From assembly GCA_029378245.1 (NCBI GenBank), contig JARKIF010000036.1, positions 434,001-498,000 of the forward strand: 64,000 nt of DNA. The letters run 5' to 3'. Each line of letters starts with the position of its first letter. The first letter of the stretch is position 1. A program made the position numbers and the translations under genes. This document shows positions 45,960 through 56,933 of the stretch, piece by piece. Origin of the DNA: Roridomyces roridus (lineage: Eukaryota > Basidiomycota > Agaricomycetes > Agaricales > Mycenaceae). Below the pieces are notes generated by a model. The model saw only the letters and a program-made list of their open reading frames with translations, was not told the origin of the DNA and searched no databases.

Positions 45960-47439
45960 ATGTCTGTATCGCTGTCAGACTTTCCTCTGGATATCCTCCT
46001 CGAGCTGATGAAGGATCTGGACCTACCTGATTCATCTGGCTGCCGTAAGTCTCTTCTCTTCCGCGCCGATCCGTCCAGAACGACAAACGATTCCAAGACT
46101 TGTATCTCATGCTCAATCGTATTACATTCGCCGTCTTTTTGGATCTACTCTCTCCGGCGGCTAGAGGAGGTCCATCAGCGCCTCTTGCCATATCCCTCTG
46201 GCACCGACATCACCACTCTGCCTGTCGAGACCCTCCGAGAAGCGGCGCTACATGGGTACAAGTTACAAAAGAGCTGGACCGCCGACTCGCTGTGCCCCGT
46301 CTCAATCCGTTCATTTGTCGTGGAACCCGATAGCACGGGTGTGTGTATCCTTCCCATTGGAGGAACGCACATGTTCCTCGCTATCTCGGACAGCCGTCTG
46401 GCTTGCCTGAGCGCGAACTCCGGCGAGTGCCTTGGGTCATACGATCTTGACCAGAGTGTGCGATGGTCGTATGGTTCTTCGCCATTTTTCTCCGCGTGCC
46501 TGTGCTTCGTTGGGTTTGCCTCTCGGTAAGTAGCGCCATCTCTTTGCATTTCCGAGCGTGCTAAGAAATCTCAGCTCCGGCAACACATTAACCCTTACTC
46601 TCATGGTGGTCGACTATTTTAACCCCGGAGCGGTGATTGTGGCTCCGCGCCTCTCACGAACCTGGATCTGTCCTGACGAGCTGGTGATTGACGTGGTCGT
46701 CACTGAACATACCGTTGGGGCGGTCACATTCCGACGTGGGATAAACGACGGTCCTGTCATCAACTACTGCCGTATTGCTCACCCCGAGACGCTCCACCGT
46801 CTCGTGCTGGAACTCGACGAATACGATCCCGTGACTCTCAGCTGCCTCGCGATCGAAGGCGATTTTGTCGTCTTTGCGCAGAATTGGGGACGATCCGTAC
46901 AAATCAAACATGCTGCAGCAGCGAATACCGACACCGATACTTTCAAGACACACACCGCAGTCCACGAGATTACGCCTATAGGAATAGACGACCATTCAGT
47001 TCTCTTACAAGGCTGCCACCTCACGCATCCGACCCACGGCATTCTCAGTGTCACTTTGTCCGATGTGGAAGTGGAGCTGGAGCCCGCTGGAAACTGGTAC
47101 GAAACCCATCGCGTACTCTTTTGGCCCGCCAAGTACAATCTGCCCACTGCCGATTCGGACTCTGTGCTCACCGTCCGTCCGGTGTGCTGGTTCGAGCATA
47201 CTGGCTACATAGACAGGATCATTGTCGGTTCGACGGGTACGTCGGTCGTCGTCATAGAGCGCAACTCGTTCCTTCTCCTACAATATGTCCCCGAGCCCAT
47301 CCCCCGTATCGACTCCCGACCCATGTTAATTCCGCCCGAGGTGTTGAACTCGGTCGAGTACTGGGCGTTGGATGAGCGACTGGGCGTGTTGTATCTGGTG
47401 GACTCGAAAAACCACGTGCGTGTCATCTCATTTGTGTAG
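45960..47439 (+). CDS. F-box protein C1 (tandem family of three), best preserved copy
   Basis: The start MSVSLSDFPLDILLELMKDLDLPDS is the F-box. Read without removing the first intron, exon 45960-46525 and exon 46575-47439 give 476 residues. Relative to C2 and C3, five bases are missing just before the first intron (GATTCAT here, GACTCxCTACAT there). Splicing the 53-bp intron 46045-46097 would therefore shift the frame, but retaining it keeps the frame open. The rest carries short beta-type repeats (GTHMFLAISDSRLACLSANSGECLGSYDL) like a degenerate propeller, HRVLFWPAKY, and ends in VRVISFV. Likely a SCF substrate receptor. Whether the retained intron is translated is an inference. Confidence 0.7.
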
Positions 47440-47870
47440 TGTGGCCATAGGTGCATTCTGGTTTTAGTATGTCCACAGTCCCGAGAATTCCCAAGTTCCG
47501 ATGTCGAGGCGTTCCATGCGTTCAATAGTTCAAATATCACAATAAGGGTGTACATACTTCCGACCGTGCGCGAAACAAGATTGTCTCGAGTGACAAATCA
47601 TCGCATTATTTATCTGAACGAGTCTCTCGAACAAGCCGATCGTAGTAGTGCGGTGTTGCTACATCTGAAACGCGGAAGGCGTTGAGCCCATGTATGTAAG
47701 TAGTACCCAGCCCCGAGTCGAACGGATTTTCCCGGTATTCTGTTGCTTCTTGTAGATTCACAATGGTTTAACAGGATAGTTCACGGATACCGAGCTTGGA
47801 AAGGCTGGCACATCATTCCATCAATTTCTGTTGCCGCTTGTTTTCCTTGCTCTTGCCACAAACCACCATC
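47440..47870. other. Spacer with a promoter-like repeat shared by the tandem F-box genes
   Basis: CCAGCCCCGAGTCGAACGG at about 47705 recurs in similar form at 49809 (CCAGCCCCGACTCGAACGG). Each lies roughly 160-200 bp upstream of an F-box C gene. They could be shared promoter sequence from duplication. Confidence 0.45.
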
Positions 47871-49362
47871 ATGACCCTGAATCTACTCGATTTCCCGTTC
47901 GATATCCTTCTGGAGCTCACGAAGCAATTGGACCTTGCAGACTCGCTACATCTCGCCGCTGTACGCTTACGATCCCGGAGATCTATGCATGACCGACGGA
48001 CCCACAGACCTGCAGCGCGTGCGCCGCCCTCTTGCAGTCACACTCTTTCTGGATCGAATCTCTTCATCGGATGGAGAATATCCATAGGCGACCCATACGC
48101 TGCGAGCCTGGAACCGACCTTACGACTCCTCCCCTCGGTGTGCTCCGACAGATGGCCGTCCACGCGTACAAGCTCAGAAAGAACTGGACATCCGACTCGC
48201 CGCTACCCGTTACGACTCATTCTTACTATATTCCCGGCGAATCATATGTGTCGCACATTTTCCCCATCGAGGGAACGCATATGGTCCTCACCGTCTTCCG
48301 TGGAGGCCTCGGCTGTGTCAACACCACCATCGGAGAGTACCTCGCGAAGTGCGATCGTGAACCCACGGACTTGGATCATTGCTCAAGGCCTTTGTATTCT
48401 GCGGGGATGTGCTCTGTGGCATTCGCTTCTTACCATTCGTGAGTCTATTGTCTTGCTCTCCGTGAGCCAGTATTCATGATATGCAGCGATCGGCAAGAGC
48501 TGACACTCGCTGTCTTCAGCGTCGATTATCGGGACTTGGAAGCGGTGACCGTGTCCTCGACCTTCTCGCGCAGCTGGCTCCGCCCCGACAGACTCAGGAT
48601 CGAATGTGTAATCGCTAGTGAAAACACGCTCGGTGTCGTCGGTTCAACAAATGGCGAGGACCCATGCCTATTCTACTGTCGCACCGCCGAGCCCCAAGAG
48701 CTCCTCCGCACCGCGTTGGGTATCCAGTCGGATTCCCCTGCGGCATTCGAGAGTGTTTCCATCGGCCACGATTTCGTCGTCTTTGCGCAAGCCCGCGGAC
48801 CGTCAGCGGAAATCGTACATGCCGCACCGACGCACATGGATAGCACGCGACACGATCTCACCCCTGTTCCTATGAACCCCAGTGGACGCCTTTCCAGAAT
48901 AGCATTGAATCTCAGGCATCTGCATACAAGAGCGCCTACCTACGGTATCTTGAATGTGATGCTGCGTGCGACGGAGGACGGGTCAGCACACCGTGTCCTT
49001 TTCTGGCCCGCCGAGTACTCTGCAGCCCACGCCTCCAGTAACTCGGCCCTGTCTGCTCGTACCAACATACAACGACCATCGAATGTATCGCAGTGGGCTC
49101 CTCCGGTACCTCCGTTGTCATCAGGGATACGAACTACACCGACGGGGTCTTTTTACTCCAGTATATCCATGAGCCCACGCCGCATGTGGAGAGTCGACGT
49201 CTTCCGATTCCTCCGAGATGCACGAGTTATTCGCAGGAAATCATGTTTGCGCTGGACGATCGGTCGGGCGTGGTGTATCAGGCACGTCGGGACTCTGATC
49301 CCGAGCCCTTAGATTTCTTTGGGTCCGACGGATTGCGGTTCAAGGCGTTTCAGTTTGTCTAG
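47871..49362 (+). pseudogene. F-box protein C2, C-terminal frameshift
   Basis: Exons 47871-47960, 48008-48438 and 48487 onward are in phase. The F-box (LLDFPFDILLELTKQLDLADSLHLAA) and the GTHMVLTVFRGG and FVVFAQARGPSAE blocks are intact. Around 49046, thirteen bases present in C3 (from CGCTGACCGTCAG) are missing. The frame is lost there: the used frame ends at 49312, while the family ending (FALDDRSGVVYQ ... FKAFQFV) sits in another frame ending at 49362. About 75% of the protein could still be made. Confidence 0.7.
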
Positions 49363-50010
49363 GATTTGGCTGGGGCCGTCGCTGAGGCCATGTGGCAATG
49401 CATGAGAGAAATATGTGGGTCATCTCGCGGCGACGCGGGGTTCTTGAAATTTCTTGTGGATTGGATTCATAAGAAAGTGCTGTTCGAATTCAACGTTGCC
49501 AATGCACGATATAAGAAAAAAACTTTCGAGGCCGGTGCAGTAGAAAATCAAAATGGGTCAGCTGCAACCCCCAGCCCCGAGTCAATGTCTTATGCTCAAC
49601 CATTTCCCACTTTGAATCGTATTCACAGGAATGGACGGAAACCAGTGCTGGGCGCTGAGCGCGGGAACAGAATCAATCCGCATTCAGGATGCATGTCTCA
49701 GATCCCACATGGCCTCCGGAATTTCTCAGAAATATGCAGGGAGTATTTATCGCTGGTTCCCAACCTTCCATCGCAGCTGAGAAACAATGATGAGGCACAA
49801 CAACAGCCCAGCCCCGACTCGAACGGGGTTTCCGAGTTGAGAAAGATGCACCGAGGGATACGGGTCTCAGATGCACGACAGTGTGCTCTGTATGTACTAT
49901 GGAATGAATAGCTGAATGAATTCTTTCGAACAAGCTAAGTAGGAAATGGACATCACTCATCATTGTTTGTTGACAGTTCTTTACACTGCCAGCTCTTGTC
50001 CCGAACCGCC
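49363..50010. other. Spacer between F-box C2 and C3
   Basis: The long plus-strand frame 49366-49911 has no F-box or propeller features and no paralogue. It contains the shared CCAGCCCCGACTCGAACGG repeat and is probably non-coding. Confidence 0.45.
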
Positions 50011-51932
50011 ATGTCCTTCAAGTTGTGTGATTTCCCACTTGATATCCTCCTCGACCTCGCAAAAGAACTCAACCTTCCAGACTCCCTACATCTCACTGCC
50101 GTACGCCCCCTATCCTCGACTGATACCGGACTAAAAACCCACAGACCTGTACCGCGTGCGCCGCTGTCTTGCATTCCCCCTCTTTCTGGATCGAGTCACT
50201 TCATCAGATGGAGAAAATTCACAAACGACCCATACCCTGTGAACCTGCAACCGACCTGGCGACTCTTCCCCTCGACAAGCTCCGCAATATCGCTATCCAC
50301 GCATACAGGCTCAGAAAGAACTGGGCATCCGACTCGCCACGCCCCGTCGCGACCCGGTCTTGCACCATAGTCAATCCAGGATACGCACCACACATTTTTT
50401 CTATCGAAGGAACGCATATGGTCGCCAGCGTCTTCAATGACAGCCTCGCCTGTTGGAGTACTATCTCGGGTGACTGTCTCGGGAAGTGTGATCTTGGTCG
50501 ACCAACACAGACAACCATTGGAAGTATTCCTCGGCAGTGTTCGCCCAAGGGGCAAAGCCCTATGAGCTCATAGCCCTTTGAGACCCCTCTGCAGAGGGCT
50601 ATGAAAAATTTCATACATTTCAAAGCTCTCAGAGCCCTATGAGATCACGTGATTTTCGCATCAATCAATCGATCAATCACCGGCGGGAGGCGCATCAAGT
50701 CGCACCGACGAGTCACAACAACCCGCCCCCTTTGTTGGCATCATTTCTACTCAAACAGAAAGAGAAATTAGCTGTCTTGTTCTCGGCATTCAGAAAACTG
50801 CTCATCTCTGTGTTCTTGTCACGGTTCTGTGACCGTAAATATAATGTTTGAAAAAATGTCATTTTTTTCTCAGAGGCCTTTGAGATGCCCTATGAGAAAA
50901 GCCCTTTGACCTTTGCAAGGCCTTTGAGCTTCCGGGACCCTGATTCAAAGCCCTCTGGGCGAACACTGTTCCTCGGTCTTCTACTCCTTTGGAATGTGCT
51001 CTGTGGGATTTGCATGTTATGATTAGTGAGTTGTCTTCCCCTCACACGAGTGCGTATTCATACCATCTCAGCGACGAAAAGAAGCTCATACTCGCTGTCA
51101 TCGACATCAATTATCGGGATCCAGATGTTGTTGTCGTATCCTCGACCCTCTTGCGGGCATGGCCCTGCCCCGACAGAATGCTGGTCAAATGTGTGATCGT
51201 CAATGAGAGCACAGTGGGTGTATTGGGTTCCGTTGGCAAGGATGACGTACCCTGGCTATTCTACTGTCGCACCGCAGAACCCCAACAACTGCGCCGCCTC
51301 GCGTTGGAGATCCAACCGCCTTCCCCGAAGGAGTTCGGAGCTCTGGCCCTCGGCCGTGATTTCGTCGTCTTCACGCAGGATCGCGGACCGTCGGTGGAAA
51401 TCATACACGCAGGACCGGCGCAGACGTGCAGCACAACACACATGATATCAGCCCCGTCTTCCAAGAAGACCGACCTTTTCTGTATCTCCCAAGTTGCGAG
51501 ATGAGATCGCCCAGCTACGGCATCTTGAATGTCATGAAACGGGGGACGGAGGACCGTTCAGCCCACCGTATCCTTTTCTGGCCCGCAGAGTATTCCGCAG
51601 CTAGCGCCTCCAGTGACTCGGCGCTGACCGTCAGCCCTGTCTGCTCGTATCAACATACCGCCTTGATCGACCGTATTGCGGTGGGCTCCTCTGGCACCTC
51701 CGTTTTCATACAGGATCGGGACAACGCGTTTTTTCTCCTCCATTATATTTCCGCACCCACGCCACATGTGGAATCTCGACGTCTGCCGATTCCTCCCAAA
51801 TCTGTAGTTCCATGGCAGCACCTCATATTTGCACTGGACGATTGTTTGGGCGTGGTTTATATGGCGTATTCGAGCGCAGATCCTGAAGAGTTGTCAATGT
51901 GGATGCGGTTCAAGGTGTTCGAATTTGCGTAG
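50011..51932 (+). pseudogene. F-box protein C3, disrupted by a hAT MITE and a frameshift
   Basis: Exon 1 (50011-50100) carries the F-box (LCDFPLDILLDLAKELNLPDSLHLTA). Exon 2 starts at 50145 and aligns with C1/C2 until the MITE at 50535. Past the element the reading continues as SVFYSFGMCSVGFACYD, then a GTGAGT intron and the exon with DEKKLILAVIDINYRD. A one-base shift near 51430 moves the frame again before YGILNVMKRGTEDRSAHR. The family ending FALDDCLGVVYMA ... FKVFEFA stops at 51932. There are two independent lesions, so it is most likely dead. Confidence 0.75.
50535..50968. mobile_element. hAT MITE, 434 bp, in F-box C3
   Basis: The ends CAGTGTTCGCCCA and TGGGCGAACACTG are inverted. The 8-bp target duplication TTCCTCGG lies at 50527-50534 and 50969-50976. 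The interior is A/T-rich, with AGCCCTxTGAG repeats near both ends (CCCTATGAG, CCCTTTGAG) as subterminal motifs. No transposase. Confidence 0.92.
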
Positions 51933-52788
51933 GATAGGAGGTGTTGGTTTCTTGACGTTTCTTGTAGTCTTCTCGACAGACAATGGCTTCGTAACCTCCA
52001 CCAATATATTTCTTGTACATTCGACTCAACGTCGAATTTCATATGTAAGTACGAAATTGATAAGCAGGCAAGGCTGGGAAGTACTTAGACGAGGAGCCGG
52101 ATCTAGATCGGAGGGTGCATGCAACATCAGCCCCGCCGAAATTCACTTGAACGGGACACAAGCAACGCCCGGAGGGACTTGAAATCAATGAAAACGACCC
52201 GGATCGCTGACCAGCCCAGTGCGCAAACGAGGCGGACCGGGACGCCGGGGAAACGGATCATGAGTATGTAATCAATCTCATTCGTCCAGGCACTGCAGCC
52301 GCTCGGCTCTCGATTCATATCTTTCTTGTCTTTCTCCTCCCTCCTCCGCAAGCGCTGGCGAATCTTGCCTCCCATATACAGCTGCGAACACGTCGTCGAC
52401 TCGTCACAAAACCCGGCTTCACGATCCCCTTGGCACGGACCATCCCCTCCGATAAGGAGCTCTTTGGATGCGGTGTCTACTTCAAGTCGTCTGGAATGCG
52501 GCTTTCTGTGAGGGTGGCTTCGAGCCACGCGCGCTCTCAAGACGGAGATGGGCAGCGGCCGCAGGGGTATCGGATTTTGACGAGCTCGAGGTGCGCTGGC
52601 GACTTCTTACAAGTTACAACTCGGAAACGAAAGCGATACACTAATTTCCTAGAAACAGTACAAGAGGATAAGCCACATACTTACAAGTTACACATATAAA
52701 CCATCGATCATCCTTCGTCAAGTCTTCGTGAACTCCATCCCTAATTGCCCTTGGAATCTTTTTCATCCGCCCAGACGAGCCTGCTGTC
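51933..52788. other. Intergenic with a possible coding fragment at 52.39-52.6 kb
   Basis: A plus-strand frame reads TKPGFTIPLARTIPSDKELF and continues with a Cys- and Arg-containing stretch until 52699. It has no clear start and no recognised domain. It may be part of an unrecognised gene. Confidence 0.3.
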
Positions 52789-53760
52789 CTACACTCTTGT
52801 CAGCCACTCTCCAAACACAAAGCAAGAAAGATCGCCGCTCACCGGAATCCTGCACCCCTCCTGCACCTTCGCACAGCGCCCGCAGTGCTTGATCCACAAC
52901 CCATCATAATAATCCGAACGTTTGTCTAGCTTGATGGTGTGTCCACACCCGCGACATAGAACGCGCTTGGCGTCGAAGAGGCCTACCCATTCATCTTTCC
53001 TGAAACCCGCGATACGCTCGTTCTGAGTGCGAGCGGTCTTCTTCGTGCGTTCCGTGGGTGTGGAGGAACTCGTGGCTTTCGACGAGGTGGAGAGGTCGAT
53101 GGAGTCCTCGGTGAGGCTCGTGGAGGAGGAAGGGGAGGAGGAAGTGGAGGCGCGCAGCGAGTTCGTCCGGCTGCGAGTGCTACGACGCAGATGTTCCTTG
53201 GATTCGGCGTGTGTGCACGCTTCCGCAGCCTCGATTGCGGCGAGCTCAGCAGCGGCGACTGCCGCCAAGGACCTGAATGCCGCAGATTGCATGAACGGCG
53301 TCGCAAAGTCCGAGTGGGGAACAATGCTAAGGTCGAGTGAGCAAAGGAAACCATATAATCCGAGGTAACTCACTATGCATGAACCGGCGCACTACCAACT
53401 AATGGCTCTTGCTTCCGAGCCTCGAAATCTTGCTGGTAGCGCTCATCCCCGTCGAGGTACTCGGGCCAGCCGATTCTGTGTTAGGTGAGTAGAGGTCAAA
53501 ACATCTCAGTGGCACGGACAATACTCACGTCGATCTGCAGGCTGAAACGCGTTCGTATTCTGCGTAGACATCCGTGGGCGCCCAGTCCATGTCTGAGTCG
53601 TCTCCGTGGGTGGTGATGCTATGCTCCTTGTAAGCTAAGACGACGCGCGGTAGGACGGGCAAGCTCACCTGGTGCAGTACGCGTCTTGGGTCGCGGCAGG
53701 TGCAATCCGTGTCTGGTTGACCTCGTCCCATCGGTAGACGTCCATCGTTTGGGATGACAT
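52789..53760 (-). CDS. Conserved agaricomycete protein with C-terminal zinc-binding motif
   Basis: The likely start is at 53760 (MSSQTMDVYRWDEVNQ). Segments HGDDSDMDWAPTDVYAEYERV (about 53620-53550), IGWPEYLDGDERYQQDFEAR (about 53475-53410) and the exon 53310-52840 follow. The last exon has an Ala-rich helix, a Ser/Thr/Arg-rich linker and a Cys/His motif, CRGCGHTIKLDKRSDYY then WIKHCGRCAK, which could bind one zinc. The join after AYCTR is not clean: reading through the region needs one extra base, so either the splice site eludes me or there is a frameshift. The function is unknown. A nuclear or DNA-associated role would fit the motif, but this is an inference. Confidence 0.55.
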
Positions 53761-54131
53761 GAGAGCGTGGAGCGGGAGGAGGGAGGAGGCCAGAGAGGTG
53801 AGTCGGTGGATTGCACAAACCCGCGAGCCTCGCTTAAATGCATCCAAGGTCGCTTGGTTGATCACGCATCCATTCAAGTTCTGCTTTCCTTTCTGGGAAA
53901 ACAGAACGTTAACCGAGGTGCCGTCCAAGCGTCCCTTTGTCCGCACAATGCCTCAGGCCGTCATCTCTTCGATGCCGAACCTCGATCATTTGGAGCTTGG
54001 GCCTTGCAATTGGTGCCATTGTCTCCGAGTGGCACTGGCTTTGGTTACGACTCGGAGCCGCTTTGAACGATAACTTCACTTCGGATTATATTCTACCCGA
54101 TCGTTTACACACTGGAACTGGAACCCTTCAT
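53761..54131. other. Intergenic between zinc-motif gene and SDR
   Basis: No gene supported. Short frames only. Confidence 0.5.
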
Positions 54132-55432
54132 TCAATTAAACTCGAACTTCTCTCTAATGACCTCCTCCGTGAGATTCCACAACTTGGAAGCGTTTTTCTA
54201 CCACGAATAATTGATCAGCTCATCGTAACCTCCGAAGGACGACCGAAACTCACAAGATCCTTAGCAGCTGTACCAATTTGGTCCTCTGCCGCGACGCAAT
54301 CAACGAGGTAAGTGCCTGCCTTATCCTCGATGCTGGGGTCAAAAGCAGCGGCGACGGTCGTCGCCGCGCCTTGAGCGAGCGTCTTCCATGGGACGCCCTC
54401 GGCAGGACCGCCTTCGGGCGTGAGCAGGCCTATTTCCACCGTGTCAACGAGTTGCATATCCGAATGAAGTTAAAGGTACCCACCAAACTGTTCGAAGAGC
54501 GACCTAGATTCGGGGTGTTGAGTGATATTGGTGAACATGGCTGCGAACGGCGGTGAGCACGCCATACTCATACTCAACCGTGACGATTGAAAGGACACGT
54601 ACTCCCAGGATGCAGACTAAACGCGTTGATCCGCCCTCCAGACCTCCTCGACAACTCGGCGGCGGTTAGGACGTTCGCAGCCTTGGCTTGGTTATACGCA
54701 TCTCCCGCCGAGTACTTCGCCGCCGGCGGGTTTTGTTGGAGGAAAGTAAAATCGATACTTTGAATCCAGGAATGGCCGCTGCTTGAGACGAACACCACAC
54801 GCGGAATCGAGGTCTTTGAATTCGAAGAGAGCAGTTTGTCGGTGAGGAGCTTGGTGAGGAGGAACGGCGCGATGTGGTCGGTGGCCATTTGGCTTTCGAG
54901 GTTGTCCGTCGTCAGTTTGAATGTTTCGCTGATGGGTGCAGCGGCGTTGTGGATGAGAACCTGTGCGTTCGAGTTGTTCGGTCAAGGATTAGGAGAATTG
55001 GGGTCTGTACGTACATTCAGGGGCTCGGGGTATTCGTTCACCTCGGCGGCGGCCTTGCGTACGGCAGCAAGGGACGAGAGGTCCAGGATGAGGGTACGGA
55101 TGTTTGCAGTGGGGACTTGCTGCTTCAATGCATCCTCTGCTGCTTTCAGTCTGCGCAGACGCAGTCGACTTTCGAAATTGAACTTGGGACGGGTTGGAAT
55201 GGCACAAACCTATCCGAATTGTGGCCTGTTATTATAAGTAAATTCGCATATTTTGCTATGGCAAGAGCAGTGTCAAAGCCAATGCCACCGAGGGAGGTTC
55301 CGGTGATCAAGACTACAACGAATTCAACTCGGGAGAGCGGATTCGACGACGGAGCATACCATTTTTGCCTCTGATATCATCTTGAAACGCGGTGGCTACT
55401 TCTTGAGCGGTGGTCGTGGAGGAGAATTGCAT
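54132..55432 (-). CDS. Short-chain dehydrogenase/reductase, intact
   Basis: Seven exons (55432-55360, 55312-55210, 55150-55015, 54960-54603, 54540-54484, 54429-54254, 54182-54132) join in phase to 317 residues. The Rossmann signature TGTSLGGIG follows VLI (residues about 26-38). The stabilising NAAA motif appears as HNAAA. Ser lies in VVFVSSSGH, and the catalytic pair is in YNQAKAAN (Y-x3-K). The C-terminus shows the family segments KTLAQGAATTVAAAFDPS and LWNLTEEVIREKFEFN. It is an NAD(P)-dependent oxidoreductase of the WWOX/retinol-dehydrogenase-like fungal group, probably cytosolic. The substrate is unknown. It lies convergently to nothing obvious; the FMO follows about 1.5 kb away on the other strand. 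Confidence 0.9.
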
Positions 55433-56933
55433 CTTTATTGAGGAGGAAGCGACACTGCGCCGGAGTTTATATAGCACCGATTCAACTATAAATCGAATGA
55501 TGATTCAGCCAACTTGGATTATTCATCGAGTCCAATTACTCAGCGTCTTTCCGCATGCTTTCCGCCTGTGTCGGAGTCTGTCCCTTTCCGTCTTTCCGTG
55601 AGGTTGACTGATAGCTACAACGTAGGATCCTCCTACTCTGTCAAGAATGAAGATCTCGCGGGCCACTTCTGCTGGAGTGGGCGGCCGCTGCCAGCCTGCC
55701 CAGTGCCTACATAGCAGAAGCATGGTGCATGTCATGTGATAGACTTGAACGTCGCTCTGAAACACACTTCGATTAGATGCAGTCGTGGTATTCAAGTAGT
55801 TGCAATCAAGAATGTGTCGCGCATCTGAATCCAACGGGAAAGCCTATTTGACCCCGAGAGCATTCCTCATGCGATGAGAAAGCACAGCGCCAAAAGAAAA
55901 AGGCCTAGGAGTCGAGGCCGAACCCGAGATGGTCGAGCCAGGGTGCCGCAGGGCGTTCCGCATAGGTCGAGAGGCAGGGATATACTTACCATTTATGGCC
56001 CGCGAGACGACAAGTAAGCTCTGTAATTCGGAGGTATCGGTCGAACCTCACTGGAATGGAGATCTCGTGCGCAGAGGAGTTAGTGCATGCTCCACGAAAG
56101 AGTCGGCATTGCTTTGCGGATACGCAAGATGAATCGAAGGTCCAGAAGGAGCTTCCTCGCCGTCTTGGAGCTTTCCGCAGTCATTACGAGAGAGGGGGTA
56201 TTTCGTCCGCCTGATACTCGACGCGCGCGACAGGCTGCATCGCTGGATGTGGTTGAAAGCGCCCCGAATGGACAGCGCGCTTCGTGCTGCCGGCCAAACG
56301 AGCTCCGAGTTAGGCGACGAAGGGTAGCCGGTAGATTATTGTCTCAGTCTGGGCACACCACCCACTCGACTAGCTTGAAGGCGGCTGATTCGTGTTCGAT
56401 GTTAAACATCAGTCGAGCCCTGGCGAGATACAACGGCAGACGAGGCTGCACACAGAAAGGTTTGCGGTGTCTTTGATGTTCAAGTCGACGATGAGATCGC
56501 ATAATTCAGGTGGCAGACATGAAGGTCATTTAGATCTGGTATTCGATGAGTATTCAAGCGGAAAAGAGATAGGTATCTTGACTCCGAACTGCAATCTGAC
56601 GATGTGGTGCACGTGGTACGGAGGCAAGAAGGTTTTGATCGGATCACAAGCTTTCTCACTCGGACTCTTGACATGCTAAAGGGAAAACTACGATTATCGT
56701 CTCCTGGATGGACCATTCTGTTGGCACCGGTCGGCATGGGACATGCAGCGCCGAAATCCTCGTTTCGCTCTCGGCCCTCGGGCCCCGAGAACCAAGCACA
56801 AAGATCTCTCCTCCACCGATGGGCAACTCGAATATGCATCTCTCTGCAGGACACCGTGGTGGGTCCATCGTCGCCTTAAAAACATCGGGGCGATGGACCG
56901 TTCTTGTCATCTCCCCTGAACATCCATCCCAGC
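55433..56933. other. Divergent intergenic region between SDR and FMO
   Basis: About 1.5 kb without a supported gene. The plus-strand frame 56087-56476 and the minus-strand frame 56480-56854 are open, but lack domains, starts with context and splice logic. Promoters of both neighbours must lie here. Confidence 0.45.

Noticed and set aside
49800..49830. tRNA-like T-arm (CCCCG, TTCGAGT, CGGGG on the minus strand), also near 47705
   Set aside because: No matching acceptor, D or anticodon arms within 80 bp; more likely shared promoter sequence of the tandem F-box genes.
49366..49911. 181-residue plus-strand frame after F-box C2
   Set aside because: No paralogue, no domain; it contains the duplicated spacer motif.
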